Shown piece by piece: positions 4,822 to 5,148 of a stretch of 5,148 bases of DNA. The stretch spans positions 3,299 to 8,446 of the forward strand of contig DKAU01000117.1 in the NCBI GenBank assembly GCA_002450925.1, in the 5' to 3' direction. Position 1 is the first letter of the stretch. Each line of letters begins with the position of its first letter. Source of the stretch: Thiobacillus sp. UBA6918 (GTDB lineage: Bacteria > Pseudomonadota > Gammaproteobacteria > Burkholderiales > Thiobacillaceae). The translations under genes were made by a program, and so were the position numbers. A model generated the notes under the pieces. The model searched no databases. It saw nothing but the letters and a program-made list of their open reading frames with translations, and had not been told where the DNA came from.

Positions 4822-5148
4822 TTATTCATGTCTGAAGCCTTCCAGACGGAAGGTGTTCAATTTGTCCTTGTCCAGAACGGTCAGCACATGGCCGGCTTCC
4901 TCGACAATTCCCTCATCCTTCAACCTGGTCAGAATTCTTGAAAGCGTCTCGGGCTTGACCCCGATGCGAGAAGCGATCACGTGCTTGGGGGCGTTCAACT
5001 GGATGGCATTGCTGCCGCCTGTCTGGATATCTTGCGTTTGGTCCAGGATGTAAAACGCAAGCCGCTGGCAGGCGGTACCCAGAGTCAAGCGGTCTATCTC
5101 ATTGACTAGGCCGTGAATGCGTCGGCTCATGCTTCCCATCATGCGGAA
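4822..5148 (-). CDS. Crp/Fnr-family transcriptional regulator, C-terminal part (5' end outside window)
   Basis: The minus-strand frame is open to the window edge and ends at TAA (4824-4822), giving the last 108 residues of a Crp/Fnr-type regulator. The visible part includes the end of the dimerisation helix (SMSRRIHGLVNEIDRLTLGTACQRLAFYILDQ) and the winged helix-turn-helix. The turn is PKHVIASRIGVKPETLSRILTRLKDEGIVE, followed by the wing and a closing GFRHE. The recognition helix reads PETLSRIL; its E-x-x-S-R triad is that of FNR (E209, S212, R213 in E. coli), whereas CRP has RE-x-x-x-R. This predicts FNR-like TTGAT half-sites. The N-terminal sensor domain, which would show whether it binds an Fe-S cluster, heme or a nucleotide, is outside the window, so the subfamily cannot be named. 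The internal ATGs at 5142-5137 are not the start. Confidence 0.93.
   Translation of the reverse strand, partial: FRMMGSMSRRIHGLVNEIDRLTLGTACQRLAFYILDQTQDIQTGGSNAIQLNAPKHVIASRIGVKPETLSRILTRLKDEGIVEEAGHVLTVLDKDKLNTFRLEGFRHE

Overview
The window carries the 3' part of an isc iron-sulfur cluster assembly operon, followed by a long AT-rich intergenic region, a gene for an exported DsrE/F-like protein, and the 3' end of a convergent Crp/Fnr-family regulator gene. Gene order (iscU-iscA-hscB-hscA-fdx-iscX) and close protein similarity to the Escherichia coli proteins point to a proteobacterium of the beta/gamma group. A betaproteobacterium is my preferred guess, but the window holds no marker gene that settles this. 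The isc genes look moderately GC-rich; the intergenic region and the DsrE-like gene look more AT-rich by eye.

Positions 1-3518 hold six tightly packed + strand genes. The iscU/iscA and hscB/hscA pairs share a TGATG stop-start overlap, and hscA/fdx and fdx/iscX are 4 and 17 bp apart. The only larger gap in the operon (70 bp, iscA-hscB) has a small hairpin and an unclear hscB start. IscU is the scaffold on which clusters form. HscB delivers IscU to the Hsp70-type chaperone HscA, which recognises the LPPVK motif visible in the IscU fragment and drives cluster release. Fdx supplies electrons, IscA is an A-type carrier or iron-binding protein, and IscX is a small modulator of the IscS desulfurase. 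iscR and iscS, if present, would lie upstream of the window.

Positions 3519-3953 are 435 bp without a conventional gene but with much signal. There is a weak hairpin after iscX. Further on lies a perfect CTTAAG-N5-CTTAAG direct repeat of the PmrA/BasR/QseB response-regulator type, placed 11 bp before a -10-like TATTAA. Two clean inverted repeats follow (AGGCCAA/TTGGCCT and AAGGTTTGA/TCAAACCTT), the second overlapping a possible second promoter. Last comes a 14-codon reading frame with a strong Shine-Dalgarno sequence, ending 3 bp before the next gene.

Positions 3954-4697 encode a 247-residue protein with a Sec signal peptide and a DsrE/F-like core. A perfect 12-bp bidirectional terminator (4723-4752) separates it from the minus-strand Crp/Fnr gene. 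That regulator's recognition helix has the E-x-x-S-R triad of FNR rather than that of CRP. The least ordinary part of the window is the regulated leader plus exported DsrE-like protein unit; its function cannot be read from the sequence.
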